Source: Strobilurus pachycystidiatus (Eukaryota; Basidiomycota; Agaricomycetes; Agaricales; Physalacriaceae). From it: a stretch of 64,000 bases of DNA. Position numbers and translations under genes: made by a program. The notes under the pieces were generated by a model, which worked only from the letters and a program-made list of their open reading frames with translations, had not been told where the DNA came from and made no database searches. Below, piece after piece: positions 11,582-22,585 of the stretch. Each line of letters begins with the position of its first letter. Position 1 is the stretch's first letter. The DNA lies in assembly GCA_019915135.1 (NCBI GenBank), contig JAHLMK010000021.1, forward strand, positions 124,001 through 188,000, given 5' to 3'.

Positions 11582-13622
11582 TCACTGTTTGACTGATTGG
11601 TGCCTTAGTAATGGTCTCTGAAGGATTAAGGCTAAGAACTTACAGTATTTGTGGCGTGATTCCGTATTCTCATCGGACTCCCGCGTGTATGCTCGCCATC
11701 GAGAGTTACGGTCAGACCAGAACCATTCAAGATTGTCGCCTGAAGCTTTTGCCGAGTATTCAGTCTGGAGCAGAGCGACTGTGAACAATGCTAAACGGGA
11801 TATGATGGGAAAACCTCACGTTGCAAGTAGGGAGTTTGTGTACACTGTCAGATTAATTGATCATACCCCAATGGGCCCTCAATGAGTGGAAAGGCAAACT
11901 CACGTCGGCTCATGCAGAAGAAGAACGCGATGTACAAGAATGCGTTCGGGTAGATGAGAATCTAAACGGAAATCAGAACGGAATTACGGAAGGATCTAGT
12001 AGACGCACCATAATCAAGGACATGATTGCACAAATGCTACAGGATATGAGCAAAGTTAGGGTGCGAGTCGGTAGTAAAAAAATGATACCTTGTAAGGAGG
12101 CCAGTGTTCAATGCAAAGAGTATGAGACGGTTCACGACTTCGTTTGACCTGGGAAACGTGCGGCCAGTGTCAAAGGCTAGCGTTGTGGAAAGTAGCAGCG
12201 CACGCATTACCTTCGAATTCCCGATTTTGACCGGTGTAGAAGCAGAATGAGGGATGCCGTGATGCATATGTCCCCGAGAGCACCGACAGCGTTCATGGAC
12301 TGAGAAAGGGCCTGTGTGATATGGCAGCATTAGTTAGTATCGAATGACACCGAAGTGGGATGCGACTCACCCTCACTTTGTACGAATCACTGTAAACTTT
12401 TATTGAACAGCTGAGGGTTGATTGACCATCAGCAATCATCTAGGTGCTGCTCCACGACGAGAAGGTCACTCACGCTTTCACGAGGTACGCTAATTGGACA
12501 ATGCTTCAGACAACAAGTTCGTCATCGCGCACAGAGACTGGCACTAACCCACGGAAATTGAGAATTCAGCGAGAACCAAGGCGGTCTACATCGTAAAGGC
12601 TTGATCATCCCCAGTCCCATGAAGCTCATATGAGCATACATACCAGAAATAGGGTCAGAGGGATACTCCTTTTGCTTACTGTAGCGGCATAAAATTGTCA
12701 GTGATCGATAGCCGGATGGTGAGATTCTTACGGATCCAAACCCGGTAGCAGAAAAAGCTTCGAAAGCTTGAGACAGAGAACTATCATGTACAAGCTGATA
12801 AGCTCACCTTTGAACCAGGAGGGCGATGCAAGCCTGAGGATTGTAAGTCGATCACGAAAATCGATATGACATAAGGCAGACGGACTGATGCCGGAACTTG
12901 GGCCTGAAATAATCAGAAGGGAGACGAGTCAGAGCAGCTAGAGTGTACGAAGTCAAGTCCACAAACCAGTATACTCCTAGGGGGTAAAATGCCACATGCA
13001 ATGAGCGACAGGATCAATCTGAGAGAGATTGAATATCGAACCATTGAACTACCCCAAGTTGTTGTACCTCCGCAAACCCAGAAACGAGGTATATGTAGAT
13101 GGAGTGACATATAAAGATTTCATGGGCTGTATCCAGAGCGCTGCGCAAGAGTCAAACTCCATCTGAATAACGGAGCTGAAAACGATACAATGCAGAAGAA
13201 ACCTAAGTGTGTCGTATCAACTCTCAGTCTAAGCTGGTGAGTGGAGGATTCAGCACTCGCCAGCAGCTTCAAAGCAACGGGGTCGCGATGCCAGTACAGC
13301 TGCGCCGAGCCACGTCAGTTGGTGAGTGCCCCGAGCCACCGTGATGGAAATAAACTACCTTGATGTACTCAAACGTTTGCATGCAGGTAACACCCCAAAG
13401 TCTAATGACATCTTGAACAAAACGCGACGCCCAAAATCCAAGAGTCTTACGCCGTGGAAACACTGTGAGCTCTGTGAGCAAAACGTCGAGACAGAGCAGA
13501 GCCATACGCACAGAACGCCGACCAGAAGAGACCCCATCTACTCGAAACTCAGCGCTACAGTATGTCACTCAAGACCGATGAAGCTTGCTCACAGTTTTTC
13601 CTAGATCCAGATGCCCGTCCAT
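11582..13622 (-). CDS. DUF6534 multi-pass membrane protein
   Basis: This is a basidiomycete-type integral membrane protein of unknown function (DUF6534 family, seven predicted helices). Exons in order on the minus strand: start at 13622 (MDGHLDLGKT, then after an intron MGSLLVGVL), LWGVTCMQTFEYIK, LDTAHEIFICHSIYIYLVSG (about 13120-13050), SFFCYRVWI and SKRSIPLTLFL (about 12800-12650), VVNRLILFALNTGLLTS (about 12150-12075), ILIYPNAFLYIAFFF (about 11960-11900), then a soluble tail (SRLNTRQKLQ) with stop near 11582. The pattern of short helices and the VNRLI..NTGLLTS block are characteristic. Exon joins around 13400-13500 and in TM4-5 are not fully resolved in frame, so a small defect cannot be excluded. 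Confidence 0.65.
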
Positions 13623-14469
13623 TTTGTGAGATGCTGAGGCCTAGAAAGTGGTGACTGTGTGGGGTCAGACGAGATGAATGACATCTGTCTAATGGCTGGT
13701 ATATAAGGTTCTTCTCTCCCTGAGAGTGGGAGTCCCATCACTGGCACGCACCACTTCAATAGGATGATTGTTTGATGGAAAGCCAAGCATTGCGCATAGC
13801 GTACCGCGGTCGACAAGGAAACTTGACGCCATTGTTGAGACAGTAAGTGATCCGCGACGCGCGAAGCCCGCGAAATTACATGACTGGAGCCTTCTATCAG
13901 CGCTCTCACATGTGGTGAAAATTCGCTGTAATATATAACACAGGCGGATTTAGCATGATAACATGGTAACGTTCAAGCTGCAACGTCGACGATTAGATGT
14001 TCGGGATATCCCGACAATTTGAAACCCGAAGGCTCCGGTCAGGCCGAGACCAAACGCGTCTTCTCTTATCACTACAACTTCAAGTAGCATTTTGTACTTC
14101 CAAGGTGAGGTGGTCCTCATTCAGACATACGGTGTAAGCTATCACTAAGTCTACTGTCACCGCTACTGAGCAGACTACACAGTGCCAAGACCCGATGATT
14201 GAGTGGGGTTTGGTTCTTGAGGGCAATATTGGAACCGCGCTTCATCTGATGAAAAAAATTCGCAAGTCTATTCTGAATTCAATCATCCCCTTGGATCAAT
14301 CACAAGCATGGCTTTGCCACGCTTGCGTGGGCATCAAGCCCCACTCCAGACCAGAAGTGTACTCATCAAGGTCGCACGCGCAGGTTCAAGTTCTTGAAGT
14401 ATCCCCGATCGGAGGTTTCTCATAAAACTACCTAGTACCTACTGTGTGCTCCTCTTGACTCTTGCTAAC
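13623..14469. other. intergenic between divergent DUF6534 and P450 genes
   Basis: No supported gene. A minus frame (13601-13909) overlaps the DUF6534 start and is probably leader sequence. The stretch serves as the divergent promoter region of two genes transcribed away from each other. Confidence 0.4.
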
Positions 14470-16548
14470 ATGGCCTTCCAGTTCGATCTTCCTTTGGTCT
14501 TGGCCCTCGGCCTCACCCTCTTTCTGGTTGTCTCTCTGGTGAAGAAAAATCGCACTCGTGGTCCGCTACCTCCCGGTCCCAACGGTCTCCCAGTCCTCGG
14601 CAATGCGCTCGACATGGGCGCGCCGCGTCCTTGGATCAAGTATACAGAGTGGAGTCGGCAGTATGGTTTGTTCCCCCCACAGTTCACCTGTGGCTTCTAC
14701 TGACGTTCAGAATAAAGGCGATGTCGTTTATTTCACTGCTGCTGGACAGTCTGTTGTGGTCCTCACCTCTCGCGAGGCCATACTTGAGCTTCTGGAGCAT
14801 CGGGGCGCAATATACTCCGACAGGCCACGTCTGGTGATGAGCGGGGAGCTGTGAGTACCGTCTTCACATCACCATTCCTCCTTTCAACTTGCCGCCCCAC
14901 CTAGGATAGGCTACGTTAACAGCGTTCCGTTGTCACCATATGGCAACCGGCTTCGCGAATACCGGAGGTTGATGTCGGAATCCCTCAGCCCTAAGACGGT
15001 TCCGCAATATTACAGATTGGAAGAGGAAAAGACGCATAGATTCCTTGTAGATTTACTCGACAAGCCGGAAAACTTTCACGATCATACTCGTCGGTAAGCA
15101 TGCCCTGCTCATTGTGTAGCTTTGTCTCACAACCTTATAGCGCGATAGCTGCCATAGTCTTCGATATCACTCACGGATACGAGCTTTCCGAGGGCAAGGA
15201 CGATATGATGGAATTAGCAGAACAGGTAGACCTCGATTTCTCTGAGACTTCGAGCCCAGGTGCATACATGGTAGATGTGTTCCCACTGAGTGAGTGCTTT
15301 CCGAGTCGCGCTCACAGGAATCAATCGTTTTGATACAAAAACAAGTGGCACGCCTGCCTCGATGGCTAGGCTTCAATTGGATGAAAAAGGAGGAGGTTTG
15401 TGTCCGTAATAGGCAGGCATTCCTCAACGTGCCTTATAACATGGTAAAGCAGCAAGTGGTCAGTACATTGAGTCTTTTCGAGGTTTCTGCTTGATTGGAC
15501 TGTGTAGGCAAACGGAACGGCGAAACCATCATTCGTCTCAGGCCTCATTGAGCGCAACAGGGATGTCACAAAGGAGCAGGAAGATATCTACAAGTGGGTT
15601 TCAGGAGGGTTCTACGCAGGTTTGTCGCTTCGTTTTGTGATCATTGGTTACTAAACCAAAAAAAAATGCAGGCGGAGCTGACACGGTAAATTTACATTAT
15701 TCATGTGACGGTCACCATCTGTAACTCTCATTCTCTTCTAGAGCGTCTCAGCCATCCTGTCTTTCTTCCTCGCCATGACTTTGTACCCCGAGGTCCAGCG
15801 CCGAGCCAAAGAGGAAATCAGACGCGCTGTGGGAACCTCCAGGCTACCAACCTTCTCGGATCGAACTTCCCTTCCCTACCTTGAGGCGTTATTATTTGAA
15901 GTCTACCGCTGGAATCCTGTCGGTCCAACGGCGATTCCTCATCGGGTGACCAAGGACGATGTCTACAGTGGATATCTGATTCCAAGCGGTACCATTGTCA
16001 TTCCGAACACTTGGTAAGCAGTTCACTGGGAGTGAAGTCGTCAAGCTGAAACCCGTTCGTCAAGGGGTGTCCTTCATGATCCGGCATTATACCCAGAGCC
16101 CTTTGAATTCATGCCCGAACGGTACTTGGACGCAAACAACAAGAGTGAAAATCTGAATCCTGACCCAAGAAAGTTTGCTTTCGGTTACGGGAGAAGGCAC
16201 GTTCCTTCATCTGAAACCATGTCTTACAAAATCTAATCAGCGGCGCGTTCAGAGTCTGTCCAGGACAACACTTAGCAGAGAACACTTTGTTCATCGCAAT
16301 TGCCGCGATCCTTTCGGTCTTCGAGATAACGCCAGTGGACGCGAAGGCCACAAGGCCTGACTTCTCTCGCAGTGAAGGCTATACTAGTGGTATAATCAGG
16401 TCAGTCCCTTCAAGTTCATTGATTGGTATGTATCTTCAACTTACCACTGACCTACCTACGCAGTCATCCGGAACCTTTCAAATGCCAGATTTCACCGCAA
16501 TCCGCAGAGGCTGTGTCTCTGATTAGGGCCAATGATCCTAGGCGATAG
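14470..16548 (+). CDS. cytochrome P450 monooxygenase, many introns
   Basis: A microsomal P450. ATG at 14470 gives an N-terminal membrane anchor (LPLVLALGLTLFLVVSLV) followed by the proline hinge LPPGPNGLPVLGN. Eleven or so short introns join in frame. Landmarks: an I-helix oxygen-activation motif AGGADTSVSAI (about 15670-15760), an ExxR-type helix LEALLFEVYRWNP, the PERYLDANN region, and the haem-binding loop FGYGRRVCPGQHLAE with its ligand Cys near 16258. The intron inside that loop (16197-16252) has GC at its 5' end and AG at its 3' end; using it gives the exact consensus. The C-terminus HPEPFKCQISPQS ends at TAG 16546. The I-helix and C-terminal style resemble basidiomycete P450s often annotated as O-methylsterigmatocystin oxidoreductase-like; the substrate is unknown. 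It is followed by a hydrolase 216 bp downstream on the same strand. Confidence 0.92.
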
Positions 16549-16763
16549 TTTACCTGTCAACTCGCTTTGTTCAGTGCCTCGAGGTTACATTGAATCTAAT
16601 GCTGTACGATGTGCACTGATGCTGGTACTCACTGCGCACGCAGTAGTTCTGACAGCCATGGGTACACCGTCTAGATTCGATAGTGTGAGACCGCGATGCT
16701 TGTCATCGCGTATAAAGTCAAAGTACGCGTCGTCCTTGGCCTAATCATACCAACCATCCCACC

Positions 16764-17762
16764 ATGTCCGCTTCCCTAATTGAATCATCCGACGAGAAAC
16801 TGCTAAAGCTCTCAGATGGACGCACCCTCGCGTACGCGGACTGCGGCGATCCCTCCAGCACCCTGGTGGTAGTCATGCTGCATGGCTTCATGGGAGTCGG
16901 ACGCGCCAAGCGCGTCTCACCCGTCTTCAGGGAACGAAACGTTCACTTTGTAGCGCCCACACTCGCAGGATGGGGAACGTCCTCCTCTCGTCCTCGCAAA
17001 TCCTCCTACCCAGCCACCCTCTGCTCGGATATCACCGAACTGATACACCACCTCCATCCCGACGACACCAATGATTTGCGATTGTACGTCTGCGGTGGGT
17101 CGTACGGGACCGTTCCGGCGCAGGTCCTCTACGGTGCACCGTTCGACCAGTTCCCCCTTGGGAGGATGATTGCGGGTTGCCTCATTCTCGCGCCATTCTC
17201 GCCGTTCAGGTGGCACAAGGGCTATACCAAGGCGATGACATGGATGAACTACATCTCGGTTGGACCGCCTGCGCATTACCTCCCTTTCATCCCGAGACTC
17301 TTGGCTCGTGTGGTCAGATGGAAGATGTCGACACTCGAGAAGACGGAGAAGCTATTACGGGCGGGCTTGTTCGATAATGCAAAGGAGAATGAGAGGGTGG
17401 CGTTTGCCAAGTGGCGTCAAGCGCAGGGTCTGGATGAGGGGGAGTTAGAAAGAGACATGGCGAAGAGCGCGTTTCTCAGCATGCAAAAGACCTCGGCCGG
17501 TTTTATAGAGGGCGTGCAGATACTTCACGGTGATTGGGGGTTCAAACCGGATCAGCTCGACGACGAGCACGTCGAAGGGAGGCCCATGTACATCATGGCG
17601 TCGACCCACGACGAGCTGGGCCCGGATATGGCGAAGTGGCTGGAACAGAACTATCGCAATTCGATCTTGCAGTGGGTGGAGGGAGGGCACATTTCTGGAC
17701 TGTACGAGATGGACAAGGTCTGGGAGCTCTTGCTTCCTGCGCCTCCGCTTCGAGAGGATTAA
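16764..17762 (+). CDS. alpha/beta hydrolase, single exon
   Basis: An intronless 332-residue protein, unusual here where most genes are split. The fold signatures are clear: LHGFMGVGRAK (oxyanion-hole region, residues 39-49), the nucleophile elbow GGSYGT with Ser113, an acid candidate in ASTHDELGPDM, and the catalytic His in EGGHISGLYEM near the C-terminus. No signal peptide is visible, so it is probably cytosolic. The family covers esterases, lipases and many secondary-metabolite hydrolases; the substrate cannot be read from sequence. It lies between a P450 and a nitrilase, so it may act with them. The 3' end converges with the nitrilase gene 336 bp away. Confidence 0.85.
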   Translation: MSASLIESSDEKLLKLSDGRTLAYADCGDPSSTLVVVMLHGFMGVGRAKRVSPVFRERNVHFVAPTLAGWGTSSSRPRKSSYPATLCSDITELIHHLHPDDTNDLRLYVCGGSYGTVPAQVLYGAPFDQFPLGRMIAGCLILAPFSPFRWHKGYTKAMTWMNYISVGPPAHYLPFIPRLLARVVRWKMSTLEKTEKLLRAGLFDNAKENERVAFAKWRQAQGLDEGELERDMAKSAFLSMQKTSAGFIEGVQILHGDWGFKPDQLDDEHVEGRPMYIMASTHDELGPDMAKWLEQNYRNSILQWVEGGHISGLYEMDKVWELLLPAPPLRED

Positions 17763-18098
17763 TTCTCCACAAGCACGATGTTATGGCTACAATGATGATT
17801 GAACCTTCGAGAAGCCACAGCGAACTCCAGTGATATGTGGCAGTGGTAACCCGAGCAGTATAGACAAGATAAGTCCTGGGAGCGAATTCATGATCGCAGG
17901 TGAGCCCAGTCATCTGCTCAAGGATGGCACGGCGATGATGCGATGAATGAAGAAAGAAGATTCAGGCATTCTTTAAAAACATGTAAGGACGTAGCTGATC
18001 CACGGCGGCGAGTTGAACGCCGCCGCCTTTGTCGTCGAGAGGAGAGAAGGCGGAAAGTAGAGTAAGAAGTAGCTGGATACAACAGCCCCGTCAATCTC

Positions 18099-19182
18099 TC
18101 AGATGGTATCTTCCACCGGAGCGTGTATCTTGTGTGGCCGCTCTCTCGTGTCGCATCCCAACCACAACAAGTCCGGCCGACTGTAATGACCACAGACATC
18201 CAGGAAACTTTTAGCAAAAAGCGAAGTGTCCATGTCAAGGTCTGCGTACACCATACCCTCGGTCGCTGGGTCGATGGGCTCCGTTAGAAGACGACCATCG
18301 GGACCAAAGACGGCCGATGCACCACCTCCTGGCGTGCCCATGAGCAGCCCTTCCCTAGTCGACATCGCCGAGATTCCCTTCTCGGTGATGACCGTCGTCG
18401 CATGGAGCACGAAGGCTTGAGATTCAATGGCATATACCTGAGAAAGGCTCTGACATCCTAGTAGACAAGTCAGTTATCAGCCCAGAAGACAGGTGCTGAT
18501 GCTTCCGCACCTTCTTTGGACAAGGACCAGAGATCAGGTCCGCCCTGATGACTCGCGATGGGTGGCCAGGCAGAGCAGTGGATCGCCTCGTTCTGGTGCA
18601 TCGTGTGGTACTTCAACAGCGGCTGGGCGTGTTCCCAGCAGGCGAGCGCACCCACACGAAGGCCGAGGAGGGTGGGCTTCACATTGATCAAACTGTCTCC
18701 GGACGCGTCTCCGAAGATGGTGCGCTCCATATGCGTCGCCTTGAGCTTCCGGCGCTTCATGAGCATCGTGCCGTTTGCGTCGATGAGCGCTTGGGCGATG
18801 TATAGAGATTGGCGGTCATTCTCCGAGAAGCCTAGGGATACGACAATACCGTGCTTTGCTGCACAGGCCTGGATCTGCCTCATCTCGGCTGAATCTACCA
18901 CCAAAGAGTTCTTGATGTACTGTATAGACAAGACCGGATCGACGGGGCGGGTCCTACGAATTGAAGCATGAGCTGACTTGTTGTATATCACGTCCCGAGC
19001 TACTCTAATACACACCAGATCCATGCTGGATAGCCAGGAATGAACGCTTCAGCAAAGGTGACCAGCTTGGCACCGTTCTCTGCGGCCTCTTGTATGATGC
19101 GACATGCTTTGTCCACCGACTTTTGCAGATCCAGCCATTCTGGCTCGTGTTGCGACACAGCTACCTTTACCGTCTTTGACAT
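18099..19182 (-). CDS. nitrilase (carbon-nitrogen hydrolase), three exons
   Basis: A nitrilase-superfamily enzyme hydrolysing a C-N bond, probably a nitrile (R-CN to acid and ammonia). Start at 19182 ([18 protein letters not shown]). The catalytic triad is visible: Glu in [10 protein letters not shown], Lys in [11 protein letters not shown] and Cys in [12 protein letters not shown]. The CWEH.QPLL form is that of true nitrilases and cyanide hydratases rather than amidases. Two introns, about 19016-18955 and 18525-18470, join WIW|TRPVDP and SKEG|CQSLSQ in frame. The C-terminal part contains [16 protein letters not shown] and ends at 18099. About 320 residues, a normal length. Aliphatic, aromatic and cyanide substrates cannot be distinguished here. 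Confidence 0.88.
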
Positions 19183-19609
19183 AGATGATGGATAAAGTAT
19201 GTTAGTAGTTCTACTTACTGATGCTACTGATGGCACTGATGGCTCGAGTCTCGGCCATGGACGACAATGCCAAACACGCGCCGCAATTCGGAGACCGGGC
19301 CGCTATCGTCTTTCACCAGTGACCACCACCACGGTGCCGCTCGTCTGCTCACTTACTTAGTGTAAATAGGGCTCCGAGTCGCCAGACTTGGTAGTAGCGT
19401 ACTCGAACAAGCACCTAAGGTGGTCCAGGTCGCTATCAAAAAATACGCCTAGGGAAACTACGTTCGTTCGCCAAAAAGTAGCTGGTGCGCACGGACCACC
19501 TCGAAAAAGTGCACGGACCAGTCCAAAGTGGGTCATCTCCTCCAAATAACCTAATTCTGTGAAGTTAACAATGTTATAGCGTATAGTGTAGCAGCGAAAA
19601 GGGAGGAGG
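19183..19609. promoter_or_regulatory. divergent promoter region of nitrilase and TFIIS genes
   Basis: 427 bp between two start codons pointing away from each other. No gene is seen in it (a minus frame at 19357-19545 lacks support). It must contain the 5' leaders of both genes; no specific binding site was recognised. Confidence 0.4.
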
Positions 19610-20525
19610 ATGAGCCAGAATCAGGTGGAGCTCAGAAAGCTCGTGAAGCAGCTGGGCGGCAATCCGGGCGACGATGCCATCTTGCAGGTCCTCGCCACGC
19701 TGAAGAAGGACTTCGTGGTCAACGAGGCGATACTGCGGGAGACCAAGGCCGGCCTGGCGGTCGGCAAGCTGCGGACGCACGCTTCCAAGGCGGTCAGCGA
19801 CGCCGCCAAGGATATCGTCAAGAAGTGGAAGGGCGACGTCGACAAGGCCAAGCCCAAGGTGCAGGCCAAATCGCCGACTGTGGCGTCCGCCGGCCCGACG
19901 CCCTCGACTGCCGCAGCGAAGCCTCCGCCGAAACGAGCAGCGAAAACGGACTTTCCCAGTGGCATCAAGATTGCACACGACGCCACACGCGACAAGTGCA
20001 TCGAGCTTATCTACGACGCGCTGTGCGAGGGCAGCACGCTGGGGAGCGAACATCTTCTCAGCACGGCCGCTGCGGTGGAGGCTGCAGTGCTCAAGGCGCA
20101 GGGCGGGATCACGACGGAGTACAAGGCGAAGATTCGCTCGCTCTTCGTGAATCTCAAGGACAAGAATAATCCGGCTCTTCGCGGTGATGTAGCTAACGGC
20201 ACCATTCCTGCTGCGACGTTCGCGGTGATGACTAGTGCGGAGATGGCCTCGGAGGAGCGTAAGGCCAAGGACCGCGCAATTCGGGAGGAGAATCTGTTCA
20301 AGAGTCTGGCGGCGGAGGACCAACAGGTACCTCTTTTGGTTCTCTTGATCTCATCTGGACATGAACGCTGACTTTAAGTCACAGGCCGAGACTGATGGGT
20401 TCCAGTGTGGCCGCTGCAAGCAGCGCAAATGCGTATACCGCCAGGCGCAGACGCGTAGCGCTGACGAGCCCATGACCACATTCGTCACTTGCACGAACTG
20501 TGGGCACAAGTGGAAGTTCTCATAA
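19610..20525 (+). CDS. dst1: transcription elongation factor TFIIS
   Basis: TFIIS rescues arrested RNA polymerase II by stimulating transcript cleavage. The 285-residue product has the three expected domains: an N-terminal LW/TFIIS-N helical bundle (residues 1-75, ending [10 protein letters not shown]), the central polymerase-binding domain (about 115-235, with ARDKC-like [13 protein letters not shown] and [18 protein letters not shown]), and a C-terminal zinc ribbon with CGRCKQRKC and CTNCGHKW. The catalytic acidic hairpin reads RSADEP. One intron, 20327-20384, separates the zinc ribbon from the rest. Length and domain order are those of fungal TFIIS. Confidence 0.95.
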
Positions 20526-20974
20526 ACCTTCACTCCGTTGCTTTTGGCCTATCTTGATATCGATTTCATGACTCTGCTTGCTTCCTTACTGTGTATGACT
20601 AGTGCTTCCTTTTACTCTCTTACTTTCTATCTTTCTTATCGACTAAAACCTTGTATGGCTTACTTAGCAATAATCCGTGTGTCTGACTGACTGAGCTTGC
20701 AATATACCGTAGACAACACGTTCTTATTCATATACATACCGACTGGCCGCTCGGATGATTGAGCTAATCGTCCCGTCACCTCGACATCAGAGTCTTCCAA
20801 CGTGTGAGTTACTAACCAGCAGTATCATGCAAGCCGCTTCCAAGAAATCTGATGTCGGTAGAGGTGAGATCGCTTGCAAGACAGACGGCAAGCATATCTG
20901 AAATCGTGCATTTAATCGTCCGACAGACAGGCTCGATGTGACAACATTAATTAAATGAGAAAGGTTACTCACTT
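20526..20974. other. convergent 3' region between TFIIS and Fic genes
   Basis: AT-rich, T-rich sequence after the TFIIS stop with no supported coding frame. Both flanking genes end here, so it holds their 3' UTRs and polyadenylation signals. Confidence 0.4.
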
Positions 20975-22585
20975 TCAGTCGTTATCAGCAATCTTCACAA
21001 CGCTTTGAATGGTCCATCTCATCCCCTCCAGAATACAGTCAATGAGAGGGCGGTGATTTCCGTTGTGAGCCTTGCGGGTTTGAGTAAAAGCACATGCCTG
21101 CAGTCGCAGTCAAATGTCAGACTCACGGCATATATACTGTCAAAGTAGGATATTCGCATATGCAGGGGAATGGAGACCGGAGGATAGCCGTGTCGGAGAA
21201 GTGGTATTGACGCCACTAAACGTGTGACGCGACCATTTCCGTCCTATAGTCCGTCATCAGCTACGACTTGGGGGCCAAAATTGAGTCATTACATTGAAGG
21301 GATGGCATGCAGCCAAAAGGAGGTGAAACCAGCTAGATATGGCGAATGGGTTGGTATTGCCTTCTGCCATCAGAGCCTGTCACAGACGCTTTAGCAGTGG
21401 GTGGGTCTCGATGGTTCACATACTCGGATGCGGTCACATATGAAGTGAATCTCATCGTCGACCATCCAAGGTGGACAGCACAATGCGGCACCGCTTTCAT
21501 CGCTCCCCGGCACATCGGTCTGTACAAAGACTGTTCTCCGTGTCACACTGCGAGTAAAACCAGCGGGAATGAAGGGCCCTTGGAATCGTGCGTTCTCCAT
21601 GACACGGCGGTGAACCTCGCAGATCGCTTCCGGCGTCAGCATATCCGGGTTGGCGACTATTTCCTGTATGAGAGCATGCGCCTTCGGATTTTGTGAGTAA
21701 CGTCTAGAATGGGCTCATACAGAAGAAAGCGCACAGCCAATGTGTCATTGAGAATGTTCTTGATGGATTTCGGATTATGAAGTTTGCTCCGCGCGAGCGT
21801 TCTCACAGCGCCCTCAGCTATGCCTCGACGGATGAGGTCTTGGGTAGCCTATGCGTTAATCAGCATTCGAAAGAAGAGCCTGATTGGAGAATCATACGCC
21901 GCTAGTCAGCAGGAAGGTACTCTCGATGTGATTTGTATCGATGGCCAGCGAGCAAAGATACTTTGTGAACAGATTAGAGCCTTGAGGAAAGAGCTGACGC
22001 CACTGGTTCTTGATTTCCTCGTGACCGAGAGGCAGGGTAATGAGGTCTCGAGGAAACGGATGATCTGCAGCTTTTCTCCACCTCTGAACGATTGGGACTA
22101 GAAAGATGGATCAGTTATGCGATCCCAGGAATGCGTGTCGAGTCTGACCGTCCCCGGACAACTCCGCCACGTGGTGATTCAAGCGCATATCCTCATCCAG
22201 GTTTCTCTCCATCTCGGTGAGATGTTCCTCCAGCACATCGTCCTGCAGATCTAGAGCGGCAAGTTGAGCGAACGCCTGTACTTGGTGAGTGTTCCCGGAA
22301 CATCTCAATGCAGACCAAATGGTGCACGTACCTCCTGCTTGTAAGCAAGCGAAGTGCCAGGGTTCTCGTATTCATAGATTGATGCGAGGCGTATCAACAC
22401 ATTAGGATTTCCGGGGTGCCTTTCCAAGAGTCTCTCGTAATATCGGACGGAGGCCTCCAACGTGGGGAAGTAGTTTGGCAGACTGGGCTCCGGCGGCGTC
22501 TGTGATGGGATTCAGCAGAATCATCGTGAAGCATGTTTTATCGCACGTCAAAGCATGGATGAGAGACATAGACGACGGGTTTCAT
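20975..22585 (-). CDS. Fic-domain protein (AMP-transferase type)
   Basis: Fic proteins transfer AMP or related groups to hydroxyl side chains. The active-site motif HPFNDGNGR is complete, but an intron (about 21293-21246) splits it between HPFN and DGNGR. Other conserved blocks: IHFICDRIR, NPFAISSWFHLLLAACHPF, and after the motif VTRLVASIPLLRHGYPP. Upstream, TNHIES sits where class II Fic proteins carry the inhibitory (S/T)xxxE(G/N) helix; the last position is Ser here. The N-terminal third (YYERLLERHPGNPNVLIRLASIYE) is helical and resembles a TPR-like segment. Start proposed at 22585 (MKPVVYVSHPCFD); an in-frame upstream extension is open to 22741. At least seven introns join in frame; the stop is at 20975-20977. 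It resembles FICD/HYPE-like proteins of fungi, without an obvious membrane anchor. Confidence 0.85.

Noticed and set aside
19610..20323. Long minus-strand frames opposite TFIIS
   Set aside because: Antisense shadow of a GC-rich, strongly codon-biased gene; the plus strand encodes an unmistakable TFIIS.
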